Positions 12,960-23,769 of a stretch of DNA of 64,000 nucleotides are shown here, piece after piece. A program made the translations under genes and the position numbers. The stretch is taken from contig JAPQWV010001380.1 of the NCBI GenBank assembly GCA_027422505.1, forward strand, positions 5,001-69,000. Direction: 5' to 3'. Position 1 is the first letter of the stretch. Each line of letters begins with the position of its first letter. This DNA is from Craterostigma plantagineum (lineage: Eukaryota; Streptophyta; Magnoliopsida; Lamiales; Linderniaceae). Under the pieces are notes generated by a model. It saw nothing but the letters and a program-made list of their open reading frames with translations, searched no databases and was not told where the DNA came from.

Positions 12960-13768
12960 AGAGTTTTTGTGCAAGCAGCGGGATAAAATATGATTGCTAA
13001 ATCTCATTCCAAGAGGCAGAATTCCCAGTGGAAGTGGAAAGGCAGAAACTCTAGATCTTTAGTGGATAATAATGGTATTCATAACTTGCTGACTTTACTC
13101 TAGAGAGAGGATTTCCTCAACGATCTACTAAAAGTAGCGTCGATGGACGATTTGCTTCGACTAAAATAACCCAAACCAGGAAGGAAACTAGATCCTGATG
13201 CACTTCCTTTGAAGCAGGTCTGGTACCTGAAGGCTCTTGTTTAGAGTTGCGGTATGAGACTAGCCCCCCTAACCATTCAGCTATTCCAGCACTAAAGCAA
13301 GGGAATCAGCTCTGACCCTGGTAGGAATTGCACCTTCGTATTTGGCCTCCTCTTGTTCGTTTGTTGCATCGGTAAGGTAAGTGATTGTCTAGAGAGGCTA
13401 AGGCTTTAGATTTGTACAGTGGAGTCCATATTCCAGCTAACCGACGTGGCAGGAAGTGCTTTTCAAGCCCGAGTTGAACACCTTCTGGCGAGTTTTTCGA
13501 GGGGATTCCTTTCAAGAGATGAGTGCGGCTTTCTAGTCTGAGTCCTTAGGATTGGCAGGATGGCGAGTAGATTCATCGGATCCAGTTCCTACAGCCAATG
13601 CACCCGCACCCTCTGACACTCTTTAGGGAATAGATACGAGAAGGCCTTATGGAGTAAAGGGAAGTGCATGAATTCTTTCCCAAACCTTTTTTCATAGGCT
13701 AGAAAGTTGAAGTCTACTTAAGTAACCCAGCGCAACAGCCATTAAATAATTTAATTAAAAAACAATCT
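12960..13768. other. Copia leader remnant, then spacer
   Basis: The first bases after the primer-binding site are presumably retrotransposon leader, but I find no gag frame. The rest is spacer up to the DNA polymerase. From about 13740 the sequence becomes AT-rich, matching the polymerase gene, so the edge of the plasmid-derived segment probably lies near 13730. Confidence 0.4.
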
Positions 13769-16560
13769 ATGAAAAACCGCATGAGACCTTATGTAATGTT
13801 CCTTCACTATCAAACTCGAGTCTACTTTCCAACCCGTAACCGGTATGAGAGGATGTTTTCCTCAATAAACTATTTAGATAACTATTTAACTCATTCTGAA
13901 CATAACAAAACAATTAGTTCCTATAAACATCGTTATCCCGGGCATCTATACACGAGTATGTGTTTTATCGACTCTCCCTCAATTAATAATTTGGGTCTTC
14001 TCATCTATGCTTTCATACAACTTCTAGAGATGTACCCATACCAAATTGAATCTGACTATATTAAAGTGACAATTGGTTATGCAATGATATTTCCATCATC
14101 CCATGAGATTTCTTATACATTAGGCAAAGCTATACCTTTATTTGATGATAAAGGAATTAGACTCGATAAAAAAATGATATATGATAAAATATATGAATTA
14201 GTTGTTTTATACGGAGAAAGATATCAGGATGCTTTAATTAAAGGAGTTTTCATGAATATATATTATACATCATCAAAAGGTAATATACCACATCAATTTG
14301 ATAATCCTGAATCTAGAGATATTATTGATAATATTATAGATGTTATGAATTCAGATCCTATAAGTTCTAATTTACCTGAAGTTAAATCACTGTTGTTTAA
14401 AAAAAGTCGTATACCTTCTAAGATAACAGCATTGAAAAGCAAAAATATAAAAGAATGTAGAGCTTTCATTGTAGCGGATATAGAGACAGTAATGGTTAAT
14501 AATGTTCATGTTCCTTATGCTGCTGGAGGCTTATTGGTGAAGCCTGGTGATGATCTTACTTCAACCAATTCCATCGAAACCTTTTTCAGTGAAGATTGCA
14601 TACCTATATATCCTTCCTTTGAAGATAGGAGTTTAAAGATGTTATTTAATTTTATATCATATTTAGAGGAATGTGTTAAAAAAAATGATGGTATTAGAAC
14701 TATTTATTTACATAATTTGTCTCGATTTGATGGTATTATCATTCTTAAGTATTATGCTAATCGTGGTTCATTGTATAAAATCAAACCGTTGTTGAGGAAT
14801 CATATGATATACGAGTTGAAAGTTTATATTAACAATAAATTCTTATTTCGTTTTAGGGATTCTTTAACATTGCTTCCTGGTAATCTAGCATCATTAGGCA
14901 AGACATTATGCCCTGAATTAGGTTCTAAAGGATCTATCCAACATGAGGATTTGGTTGTTTCTGATCTTCTGGCTAATAGAGATAATTTGATAAACTATCT
15001 TAGACAAGATATCCTTCTTTTAGGTGGTGTTATGTTGAAGGCCCAAGATATTAATTGGTCTAAGTATCAGATTGATGTCGAGGATGTTATGACAATAACC
15101 TCGCTTTCCATGAAAATCTTTCGTAAGCTCTATTTTGATGATAATTCCTTTCATATAAATATACCAACTCGAAACCAAGACACATTTATTAGGCGCGGGT
15201 ATTATGGAGGTTATGTGGATGTATATAAACCCTATGGTGAGAATCTTTACTACTATGATGTCAATTCTTTATATCCTTTTGTTATGAAATCCTATCCTAT
15301 GCCTTCTGGTAATCCTGTCTGGCATAATAATTTAGAAAGTGTTGAATTGGATAGCTTGTTTGGCTTTATTGAGGCCTATGTTGTATGCCCTACTAATATA
15401 TCACGTCCATTCTTGCCTTATAAAGATAAAACTGGTACATTAATATTTCCTACAGGTAAATTCATAGGTGTCTATTATAGTGAAGAGTTGAAGTTCGCCC
15501 GTGATTTAGGTTACAAGATTATTCCTCTTCGAGGTTATATGTTTGAGAAGAAATCCAGTCCTTTCGAAGGGTTCGTCTCAGACCTCTATGAAAGCAGACT
15601 TGAAGCGAAGAAAAGAGGTGATGGTCCTATGACATTTATTTATAAGATTCTAATGAATTCGCTCTATGGTAGATTTGGTATGAATCCTGAAAGTATAGTA
15701 ACTGAAATCTGCATTAAAGATAAATATGAAGATATGATGAGGTGGGATAATTTTCAATCAGCTGAAAAGCTTAACGATGATTACTATATTGTCAATTACA
15801 TTAGTAATAGTCAGATTGTTGACGACACAGAGTGGAAAGCTCCTAAGCACTCGGCGGTTCAATTGGCAGCTGCTATAACAGCTTGTGCTCGTATTCACAT
15901 GTATCCACACATTTCAAGAGAGGACTGTTATTATACTGATACAGACTCAATTGTTCTAGGAAGTCCTCTGTCAGAGGATTTAGTATCATCCAAAGAAATG
16001 GGTAAGTTTAAACTAGAATACCATGTCAAGAAAGGGATTTTCTTAGCACCTAAAATAAAAGTTATATGATAGAAACAAAAGAGGATCAACATATTATTAA
16101 ACATAAAGGTCTAGCTAAAGATTTAGTTACGTCTGAATGGTTTCAAAAGGTATTAGAAGATCCATCTCTAACTGAGTGGGTACCCATTCAATCGAATTTC
16201 AGAATTGATTGGAAAGTTCTACAGATTGTTAAAAAGGATATTCTATTAAAACTTGGACAACCTATTAGTAATAAAAGAGAGAATATCTATGATTCCAATA
16301 ATGTATGGATAGATACACGATCCAAACATATCATTGATCTAGGTAATAAAGATGCTACTACTATTTTGAAATATGAGTTAATGAATCAAAATGGAGATTC
16401 GGGAAGTCAGTACACAACAGATGATCAAAAGACAACTGTTCCACCAACGAACCTGAATGAACAACCCACTCTATACAATACTAAGCATGAGGTTAAGAAA
16501 GCTAGGAATGCTAAGAAAGATAATAAGAAAGATTACCATAGTAAGAAACCGGACGAATAA
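13769..16560 (+). pseudogene. dpo: Family B DNA polymerase of mitochondrial linear-plasmid type, frameshifted
   Basis: Protein-primed type family B DNA polymerase like those of plant and fungal mitochondrial linear plasmids. The main frame (13769-16069, 766 codons) has all exonuclease motifs: DIET near residue 236 (Exo I), the N-x3-FD motif (NLSRFDG) near 317 (Exo II) and YLRQD near 410 (Exo III). It also has all polymerase motifs: DVNSLYP near 497 (A), KILMNSLYG near 625 (B) and YTDTDS near 722 (C). The C-terminal part continues in another frame from 16066. The break lies at 16051-16060, where an extra ATAAA puts the frame out just after LAPK; without those five bases the two frames join and the usual lysine-tyrosine region motif would be complete. 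Codon use is strongly AT-rich compared with the flanks, which fits plasmid origin. All catalytic motifs lie upstream of the break. Confidence 0.9.
16066..16560 (+). pseudogene. dpo: C-terminal part of the plasmid-type DNA polymerase (out of frame)
   Basis: Continuation of the family B polymerase thumb/C-terminal region in the +1 frame relative to the upstream part, overlapping its stop codon as ATGA (16066-16069). It has its own ATG, so it could in principle be a separate 164-codon frame, but the sequence runs on directly from the upstream polymerase and the joint falls on a repeated ATAAA. The last 50 or so residues are rich in lysine, asparagine and glutamine and look like a poorly conserved tail. 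Confidence 0.85.
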
Positions 16561-17536
16561 GAGCCCATACTCCTCATCTGATTCGGAATGGTACATTATT
16601 TAGAGATACAGTGAAAGGAGCCCGCTTACCCACTCCCCTTTCCCCCAACACCCCTGATGTGGGTTGGAGCCTCGTCTTCTTGACTTGATAGATCAATCAG
16701 ACTACTATAAACCCTTATCTCAAATCGGACTAATACATACCCTCTCTCATCGGACTGTACAATTGAAACTAATCTATCACGCTTTCAGGCCTTTCCCATT
16801 GTAGATGCCCATCCCTATCAATATAAAGTTTACCTCTCCATGGTCTCAGAATTCTACCACCCCTTGCTCCTGTGCTAACTTTAGATTTTAAACCCAAAGC
16901 TGGAAGTAAACTATCTAACATGATACACTCTTCGAGTTTAGAAACAGCCTTCTTCTCAATATAACCTAAGATAGCTGTATTGAGACTCCTGCACCAAAAG
17001 CAGTTTATTCCCGAATCCACGCAAAGTTATACCTTTTTTTTGAAAAAAGCACCACTTTAAACCCTTTCACTCAGTCATAACCAGTCATAAGCAAAACTGT
17101 CTTAGTTTTTTCGTTGAGCACTAACTTCTTAGAAACAACTCCGTTATCGGTAAGTATCACTCAATTCTATTTTTTAGTGGTAGAAATGTAGTAGAATTAA
17201 ACTACCCACAAAAAAAATACCCACAACCTTCCATAACCCGAGTTCTTTCGAAGATTCGGGGACGGGTGTGGGGGCGGGTACTTCCTCCGTCCTAGGCCTA
17301 AGAATTTCGAAAAAATCAAAAATACCCGACAACAGACGTGTTATTCTCCGCGCGGAAAAAGATTTCCGCAATATAATATATATATATCGGAACATTATCT
17401 TACTTATGTAATTTCTTTGATGGAAACCCTTTCAAAGTATCCTAGTAACACAAACCTTCCTTTAGAATAAGACTTAGATTAATGGACCTTCTTTCTTTTT
17501 TAGTTTCTTTACGAATTTTTGTATTATTAATGGCGA
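16561..17536. other. Spacer, possibly plasmid-derived
   Basis: About 1 kb behind the polymerase. Two minus-strand open frames are visible: 16769-17020 (GTG start) and 17174-17395 (ATG start, 73 codons). I recognise neither. The AT-rich composition resembles the polymerase gene, so part of this may be plasmid sequence; no terminal inverted repeat could be identified by eye. Confidence 0.35.
17174..17395 (-). CDS. Unrecognised small membrane-type ORF (73 aa)
   Basis: ATG-initiated open frame on the minus strand. The N-terminal third is basic (Arg/Lys), the middle is rich in proline and glutamate (EVPAPTPVPESSKE) and the last 20 residues form a hydrophobic stretch (VVGIFFVGSLILLHFY) that could span a membrane. 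I know no family for it. It may belong to the plasmid-derived block with the adjacent polymerase or may be chance. Confidence 0.2.
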   Translation of the reverse strand: MFRYIYIILRKSFSARRITRLLSGIFDFFEILRPRTEEVPAPTPVPESSKELGLWKVVGIFFVGSLILLHFYH

Positions 17537-17770
17537 ATGTCGTCCTTTCTCTTATGTCTTTTTGGTATTTTTTCAGCTCCGAGTTATATGAACTTCGTGT
17601 TGAATGCGACGGATATGCCACCGGAAGACTACTACGATTACATCATAGTCGGAGGAGGAACGGCCGGGTGTCCCCTGGCGGCGACCTTGTCGACAAAATA
17701 CAAAGTTCTTGTTTTAGAAAGAGGCGGGGTCCCGCATACCCATCCAAACTTGATGACCCAAGAAGGATAG
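17537..17770 (+). pseudogene. GMC oxidoreductase (HOTHEAD-like) N-terminal exon, nuclear-derived
   Basis: Fragment of a nuclear FAD-dependent glucose-methanol-choline oxidoreductase of the plant HOTHEAD/mandelonitrile-lyase-like group. Residues 32-63 read [17 protein letters not shown] and onward to VLVLERGG: the dinucleotide-binding Rossmann motif GGGTAGC and the conserved ERGG that binds FAD. Residues 1-14 are hydrophobic, consistent with the end of a signal peptide; the preceding bases in another frame (17482 onward) are also hydrophobic, suggesting a frameshift there. The frame stops at TAG 17768 soon after NLMTQEG, about where similarity ends. About 500 further residues of the enzyme are missing. 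Confidence 0.85.
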
Positions 17771-18360
17771 GAGATGGATCTGAGCGGGAGTTCAAGCAGA
17801 TGTTAGGGTGAGCTTGATTTACAGGCCACTTAGCTAAACGAAATCGACTGTCGTGTGAGTCTCGACCAATGTGTAGCTGCCGTTAAAAGACTATAAGTAA
17901 CGTAACGAACGGCATTCTCAGTTAAACAAGGATTGGATTCAAGCTTGCTTGTGTGTACGTGTTTTATAAGTAGATGTAGATGTGAAGCTAAGGAACCGCC
18001 TTTAGAATACTCTTTGAAAAGAAAAAGATTTTTCGCAGGCTAAGGTTAGAGAATATGCTCGACCAAAGGGAGAGGTTATGTAAATATACTCGGAGAGGAA
18101 AGAACTTAATTTTCAGCACATTTATACGAATAAGTCTTTCTTTTTCTAAAATAGAAAGAGAGAGCCCCTCCAATTTGAATTGGACTGTACCTTCCCTTTT
18201 ATTGAAGGCGGCTTACTCGTACTTTTCCTTTCATATGACAATTATCGCGGCCTTTTATCCGGTAGTTAGTACCCTTTATCCATAAAAGTCCGTTGTCTCT
18301 TTAACACCAAGGCTCTCATCTACGAGAATAAGATAAGGACTCGATTCGTCCCACAGGTTT
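17771..18360. other. Spacer without recognised gene
   Basis: About 600 bases between the GMC oxidoreductase fragment and the first pyruvate decarboxylase fragment. I see no gene and no recognisable exon. Confidence 0.4.
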
Positions 18361-18438
18361 TCTCCTAGGTTGAGTAATCAAATGGGTCTGGAGGCCACAG
18401 TAGAAGCAGCAGCTGAGTTTCTAAACAAAAGAGTGAAT
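18361..18438 (+). pseudogene. Pyruvate decarboxylase fragment A, nuclear-derived
   Basis: About 23 codons reading SPRLSNQMGLEATVEAAAEF and on to LNK, the segment of plant pyruvate decarboxylase just before the central domain. It overlaps in content with the end of fragment C (20530-20920), whose last residues are SPRLSNQM, and would normally be followed directly by fragment B (19603-19780). The protein is a cytosolic enzyme of ethanol fermentation encoded in the nucleus. Confidence 0.75.
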
Positions 18439-18481
18439 AACCACAGGATTCACATATAGACTAGATGGATACAATGCGTAC

Positions 18482-18600
18482 ATTATGAAAAATGTAGCAT
18501 AGGCATTCTGGCATAAAGCGAACATTTGCTGCTTCACCCGAAGATACAGGCCCATTTGATTACTCAACCTCTGTTGCACTTCTTGTTGATTTTGAGGTAA
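18482..18600 (-). pseudogene. Callose synthase exon fragment (MPECLCYIFHN), minus strand
   Basis: The minus strand encodes GEAANVRFMPECLCYIFHN, then a GTACGC splice donor at 18476-18481. This is a conserved cytosolic N-terminal segment of plant callose synthases (GSL/CalS). It normally comes immediately before the exon starting MAYELHGLL, which here lies at 19416-19553, upstream on the minus strand, so the exon order is permuted. Just upstream in the fragment a 20-base patch identical to the pyruvate decarboxylase fragment replaces the expected sequence, and a small deletion shifts the frame. Confidence 0.8.
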
Positions 18601-18880
18601 TCTGTCATTGAAGAAATCACCTATATGAATTAGCTAAATCAAAGACAAGCTCAGAACTTAAAAATGAAAATGACAACATTCACTCAAGAAGGACCAAGCC
18701 TTATTTAACCAAGGTAGGAGAAAACTACATAGTATATGCTCTACTTTTTACTTCTTTAGTTTATAAAAGATATTCTAACTTGATATGATATATGAAACAG
18801 CCAGGACAGTCCATGGATACAAGCATGCTTCTCTAACTAGCCTTTGGAGAGCCTCAAATGAAATGAACAGATAGGAATAC

Positions 18881-19553
18881 CTGGAAAGCCAATAAATAGA
18901 ATGTCCACACACGATCAAAACTGCGAAAGATGTGCCAAAATGTTCGTGTCTCAATCAAATTGGATTTTCCAGTGCTCTTAGAGGTGTCCTGGGACATCTT
19001 TCTTCCCTAAAATATCATAAAAGTGAAGCAAGTCAGGCAGTTTATTTGTCACATTCCAGTACTTATGTAAAACCAGAATGTTACCTTGGCATTTTCCCGT
19101 GTTGATTTGAAAAATTCTCCATCATCACGCATTGGCCAACCTAATGAGAAACAATCTGATGACCTGAAAAAAAGAAACAGAATTTATGTGAAATGAGAAA
19201 AGTCCGCCTACAGATTGATGAAAAAGTGAGTGCTGCGATGAGTTCAGAGCCTTTATACCAGAAATACTCATTTAAATCATCATAGTTGCACCAAGCTGAG
19301 TAAGAAGCCTTTCCATTCTTGCTTCTCTGGGCTTCCTGGGATCGATCGACAAACAGATGATCTTAAAACATAGCTGCAGCAGTTATATGATTTATGCTTT
19401 TATAGTTTTAGTTACCTTCTCAATGACGCGGTAGAGAGGCGTAACGACCTTCCGTAGGAAAGACTCATCATCCCCACCATATGAGGGCTTAATATTCTCT
19501 CCCGTTACAATGCTGACATTTCCAGCCAGTAGGCCATGAAGCTCATATGCCAT
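18881..19553 (-). pseudogene. Callose synthase genomic fragment: four exons with spliceosomal introns
   Basis: A contiguous minus-strand piece of a nuclear callose synthase (glucan synthase-like) gene. Exons: 19416-19553 (starts MAYELHGLLAG, ends VIEK), 19259-19335 (contains NYDDLNEYF), 19085-19163 (contains CFSLGWPMRDDGEFF) and 18881-19016 (contains TRTFWHIFRSFDR). Each is bounded by AG acceptors and GT donors (GTAACT, GTATAA, GTAACA, GTATTC), and exon phases add up (77 + 79 = 156 bases). All four are open. The introns are AT-rich and nuclear in type, so this was transferred as genomic DNA, not cDNA. The protein makes beta-1,3-glucan at the plasma membrane; these exons encode part of the N-terminal cytosolic domain only. 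Confidence 0.9.
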
Positions 19554-19602
19554 CTAATTCAATTTCCAAACAGACCTTGTATTAAGGTATTAAGCTACTT
19601 AC

Positions 19603-19780
19603 GCGGTGAAGCCTGTCATGGTGGGTGGACCAAAGTTGCGGGTGGAAAAGGCAGCTGATGCCTTCGTTGAGTTAGCCAATGCTTCAGGATATGCCTTTGC
19701 AGTGATGCCTTCAGCAAAAGGCTATAGTTCCGGAGCACCGCTCTCATTTCATTGGGGCTTGCCATCATGCAGCTCGAAGA
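19603..19780 (+). pseudogene. Pyruvate decarboxylase fragment B, nuclear-derived
   Basis: Begins AVKPVMVGGPKLRVEKAADA and continues through ELANASGYAFAVMPSAKG, the start of the central domain of plant pyruvate decarboxylase. One extra base near 19725 shifts the frame; in the shifted frame the following VPEH and HFIG residues can still be seen to about 19757. This piece would follow fragment A directly in the gene, but callose synthase sequence on the opposite strand lies between them. Confidence 0.85.
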
Positions 19781-20005
19781 GGTACCTTGAATTTTCATTT
19801 CATTGTCTTTATTTTCCTGATGAGATACTTTTCATTTGATTTACTGTAGTCAGCCATCTGGCTTTTTTTTTGGACATATTTATCTGCACATGATTATTTA
19901 TTTCATATTTTTTTGAAAGATTCCTCATATTTCTATTGTTCTCTTATTGCTGTTTATAATCGTGCTTTAAGTCTGATCCTAATGGGATTTTCATTTATTA
20001 TTTAG

Positions 20006-20188
20006 GGTTTCTGGATGTTGTTATCAACTTCCCTTCCCAGCGTAGGTGGATGTTCACAGATGTATTGAGAAGCGTCCTGCAAATTGTTCTTAGTCTTGCA
20101 TGGGCAGTAGCCCTTCCACTATTCTACGTACATTCTTTCTATTTTGTGCCTCAGCAAATTCGAGATGCTATATCATTTCTAGTACCTA
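20006..20188 (+). pseudogene. Callose synthase exon fragment, plus strand
   Basis: Encodes FLDVVINFPSQRRWMFTDVL and on through SLAWAVALPLFYVHSF to RDAISFL, a membrane-associated segment of callose synthase that normally lies downstream of the exons at 18881-19553. A TTTAG acceptor precedes it (20001-20005), preceded by T-rich intron-like sequence from about 19820. It is on the opposite strand from the other callose synthase pieces, so the locus was inverted during or after transfer. The frame is open throughout. Confidence 0.85.
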
Positions 20189-20529
20189 TTATAATAATAA
20201 AATGACCTAGCTAAGGAGCTTGTAGTATTTACTTGTTTCCTTAGCGCGCAAGCACTAAGTAAGTAAACTACCTTTCAAAACAGATTTTGTTAACACTTAT
20301 TCGACATCCAAGTGGTCTAGCTACTACCCGTAAGATCACTCTACCTGGACACCTTACTACCTCTGATTTATCCTCCAGGCGAGAGTGGCAGAGATCGAAG
20401 TGGTGGTCTTACATTGCTATGGGACGACTCCTTTTTCTTCACTTTATGCATAAAGCATGCACATCCCGGTGTAATTCCAGTTCTTTATGACATTGTATGG
20501 GCCATCGTGAACTTAAACCTCACATGAAT

Positions 20530-20920
20530 CGCCTGTCTCGTGGGGTGGATGCTTGTGTTGTGACTTTGACGGTTGGTGGGTTGAGTGTTCTTAACGCCAT
20601 TGCCGGGGCGTACAGTGAGAATTTGCCTGTTGTTTGTATGTATTGTTGGTGAGCCCAATTCGAATGATTATGGGACGAATAGAGTTTTGCATCATACTAT
20701 TGGCTTGCCTGGTTTTAGCCAGGAGTTTCGGTGCTACCAGACAGTGGTGAATAATCTGGATGATGCGCATGAGCAGATAGATACGGCGATATCGACGGCT
20801 TTGAAGGAAAGTAAACCAGTTTCTATTAGTATCAGTTGCAATTTGCCTGCTATTCCTCATCCTACTTTTAGTCGTGAGCCCGTTCCTTTCTCACTTTCTC
20901 CTAGGTTGAGTAATCAGATG
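20530..20920 (+). pseudogene. Pyruvate decarboxylase fragment C, nuclear-derived
   Basis: Encodes about 130 residues of the N-terminal thiamine-diphosphate-binding domain: CVVTLTVGGLSVLNAIAGAY, then NSNDYGTNRVLHHTIGLPGF and the end SPRLSNQM. A four-base insertion (ATGT-type duplication near 20637) splits it: frame one ends MYCW-stop, frame two resumes at CIVGEPN. In the real gene this part comes before fragment A, but here it lies 2.1 kb after it. The catalytic glutamate region upstream is absent. Confidence 0.9.
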
Positions 20921-22129
<1,209 letters not shown>

Positions 22130-22790
22130 CATGTATTCTGTTAAGAACAACATGAATGGGAAAGCAAGAGGAACCTCAACTGCCGTACCTAGGCAACGGT
22201 CTCTAGAAGCTTCTGGAATGTTCCATTTTTATGGCCTCAGTGATGAGAATATTTTGTGTGCCACTTCTGATGATGCATTGGGGACAAGTATATGTCAGTT
22301 CCGTAGATCAATGCTTTCAAGGACTCCTGAGTTGATGATTTGTCATCAGGCAGCACATCACCAGATGCCATAAATTCCTCCAAAAAGAAGAAAGTGATAC
22401 TGTTCGGCCATACAATAGAAGAAAAATTCTCGTTGTCGGGCGAAGTGAATCTACAAATGCATGCAATGAGCTCTGTAAATGCTAGAGGTGTGGTTCATCT
22501 AAACACTCATCTATGACAAGAACAATAGGTGCAGACATTCTGGAATCTGAAACTGGAATAAAACAAACCAGGTCTCTTGTTTCCAGTTTGAACGTAATCA
22601 ACCACAGGTGATGACAGTTCTGGCTAATTTCTAAGATCTTCCTTGCTTCGAGCTATATATTCCCCTTCACTCCCATTCAGTTTCCGGCAAATTACGCACT
22701 GCCATTGGCCTGAGCCAAGTAATCTCTTGCAATAGAGATTTGCATAAGCTCCACAATTTTGAAAACGATGGGGATCACTGTATTATTTGA
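22130..22790 (-). pseudogene. SEC23/SEC24-type COPII coat protein fragment, nuclear-derived
   Basis: Minus-strand remnant of a nuclear SEC23-like gene (COPII vesicle coat, ER export). From high to low coordinates: a zinc-finger region NCGAYANLYC...WQCVIC (about 22760-22660), the linker KLNGSEGEYIA, then SSPVVDYVQTGN, the trunk-domain start MSAPIVLVIDECLDEPH (about 22550), HLQSSLHAFVDSL, LYGRTVS, and the helix TQESLKALIYGT (about 22330) with SPMHHQKW. Further pieces (ETVA.., LLETVA region) extend to about 22140. In-frame stop TAG near 22620 and several frameshifts make it non-functional. No intron is visible inside, but the normal gene structure is unknown to me. Confidence 0.85.
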
Positions 22791-23717
22791 GGACCAGGTT
22801 AAATCTCCCTCCCAGGAGAAATCAATGTCCTATGGTATTACCGAGAACCCTTCAGATAGGGTATTTCCATGTGTGACTCTCTTTCTTTTTTTTCATCATT
22901 GACCGGGTGAGGCATACCATACATCTCTTTTCTCTGGAGCAGATAAACCTAGAGCAAAGCCCTTCTTTCACTCACATCTGGTACCGTGGAGCAGTACCTA
23001 GGTAAAGGATCAAGACCATAGGGGAAGGGGGAAGAAGCTCTTCGGAACGGATACCCATCTCTTGGAATCAAACCTTTCACTTTTTTTAGATAAAGTAAGG
23101 GTAGGCAGTTGTTCCAGTATTGGTTCCTTAGGTAAAGCGACTTTCGAGTCACCGCACAAGAGCCTTCTCGAACGTCACATATAACATGGAGAGAGGGCAA
23201 TCCATGAAGTTCGAAGACCTTTGCGAAGTACTTATCCTAGAAAGCTTTTCGGAAAGAGGAAAAGATTTCACAATCGGTCTGGTACCTGAAGAAGTTCAAG
23301 AAAGAGAGAGAAATTCGTATCCGTAGTGGATCGTATTGAGTCGGCAACTAATAGAGTGGCAACAACCGGGAATCCTAATACTACCAGAACTCTTTTCTTT
23401 TACCCAACCTACATGCGGAACAGCTCGCTTGGTAAGAGCTTTAAGCTATACCTCTTCCTTCGTCCTCTAAAAGTTGAAATGATAGGCTTTTGATAACCTT
23501 TAAGGTAAGGAGAAAGCAATAAATCTAGTACAATTGAGATAGAGAAAAAAAAAGAATTTACCATTGCCTTACTGAATTCAGTTATTCAGTTATATTACCG
23601 GACCATGCTATGCTAACGTGCGCCTCAAAGTTGTTGGGCGGAAAACTAGAAATCGGCTAATCACGCTATCCTTATGTGTTGATCCGGTAAATCATGCATC
23701 CCCCGCTTCTGCAGCAG
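22791..23717. other. Spacer without recognised gene
   Basis: About 900 bases. The minus-strand frame 22949-23200 has no recognisable motif. The last part, from about 23580, may already be the nuclear upstream region of the peptide gene that follows. Confidence 0.4.
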
Positions 23718-23724
23718 TATAAAA
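23718..23724 (+). promoter_or_regulatory. TATA box upstream of the peptide gene
   Basis: TATAAAA ends 45 bases before the ATG at 23770. This is a nuclear RNA polymerase II core-promoter element, not a mitochondrial promoter, and suggests the gene was transferred with its promoter. Confidence 0.6.
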
Positions 23725-23769
23725 TCTCGGGCCCTTGATGCTCACAGTTCATCAATCTCTTTTGCAGTG

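Noticed and set aside
17482..17811. 109-codon frame beginning MDLLSFLVSL
   Set aside because: Its downstream part is the wrong frame of the GMC oxidoreductase fragment; only its first codons may be the original signal peptide before a frameshift.
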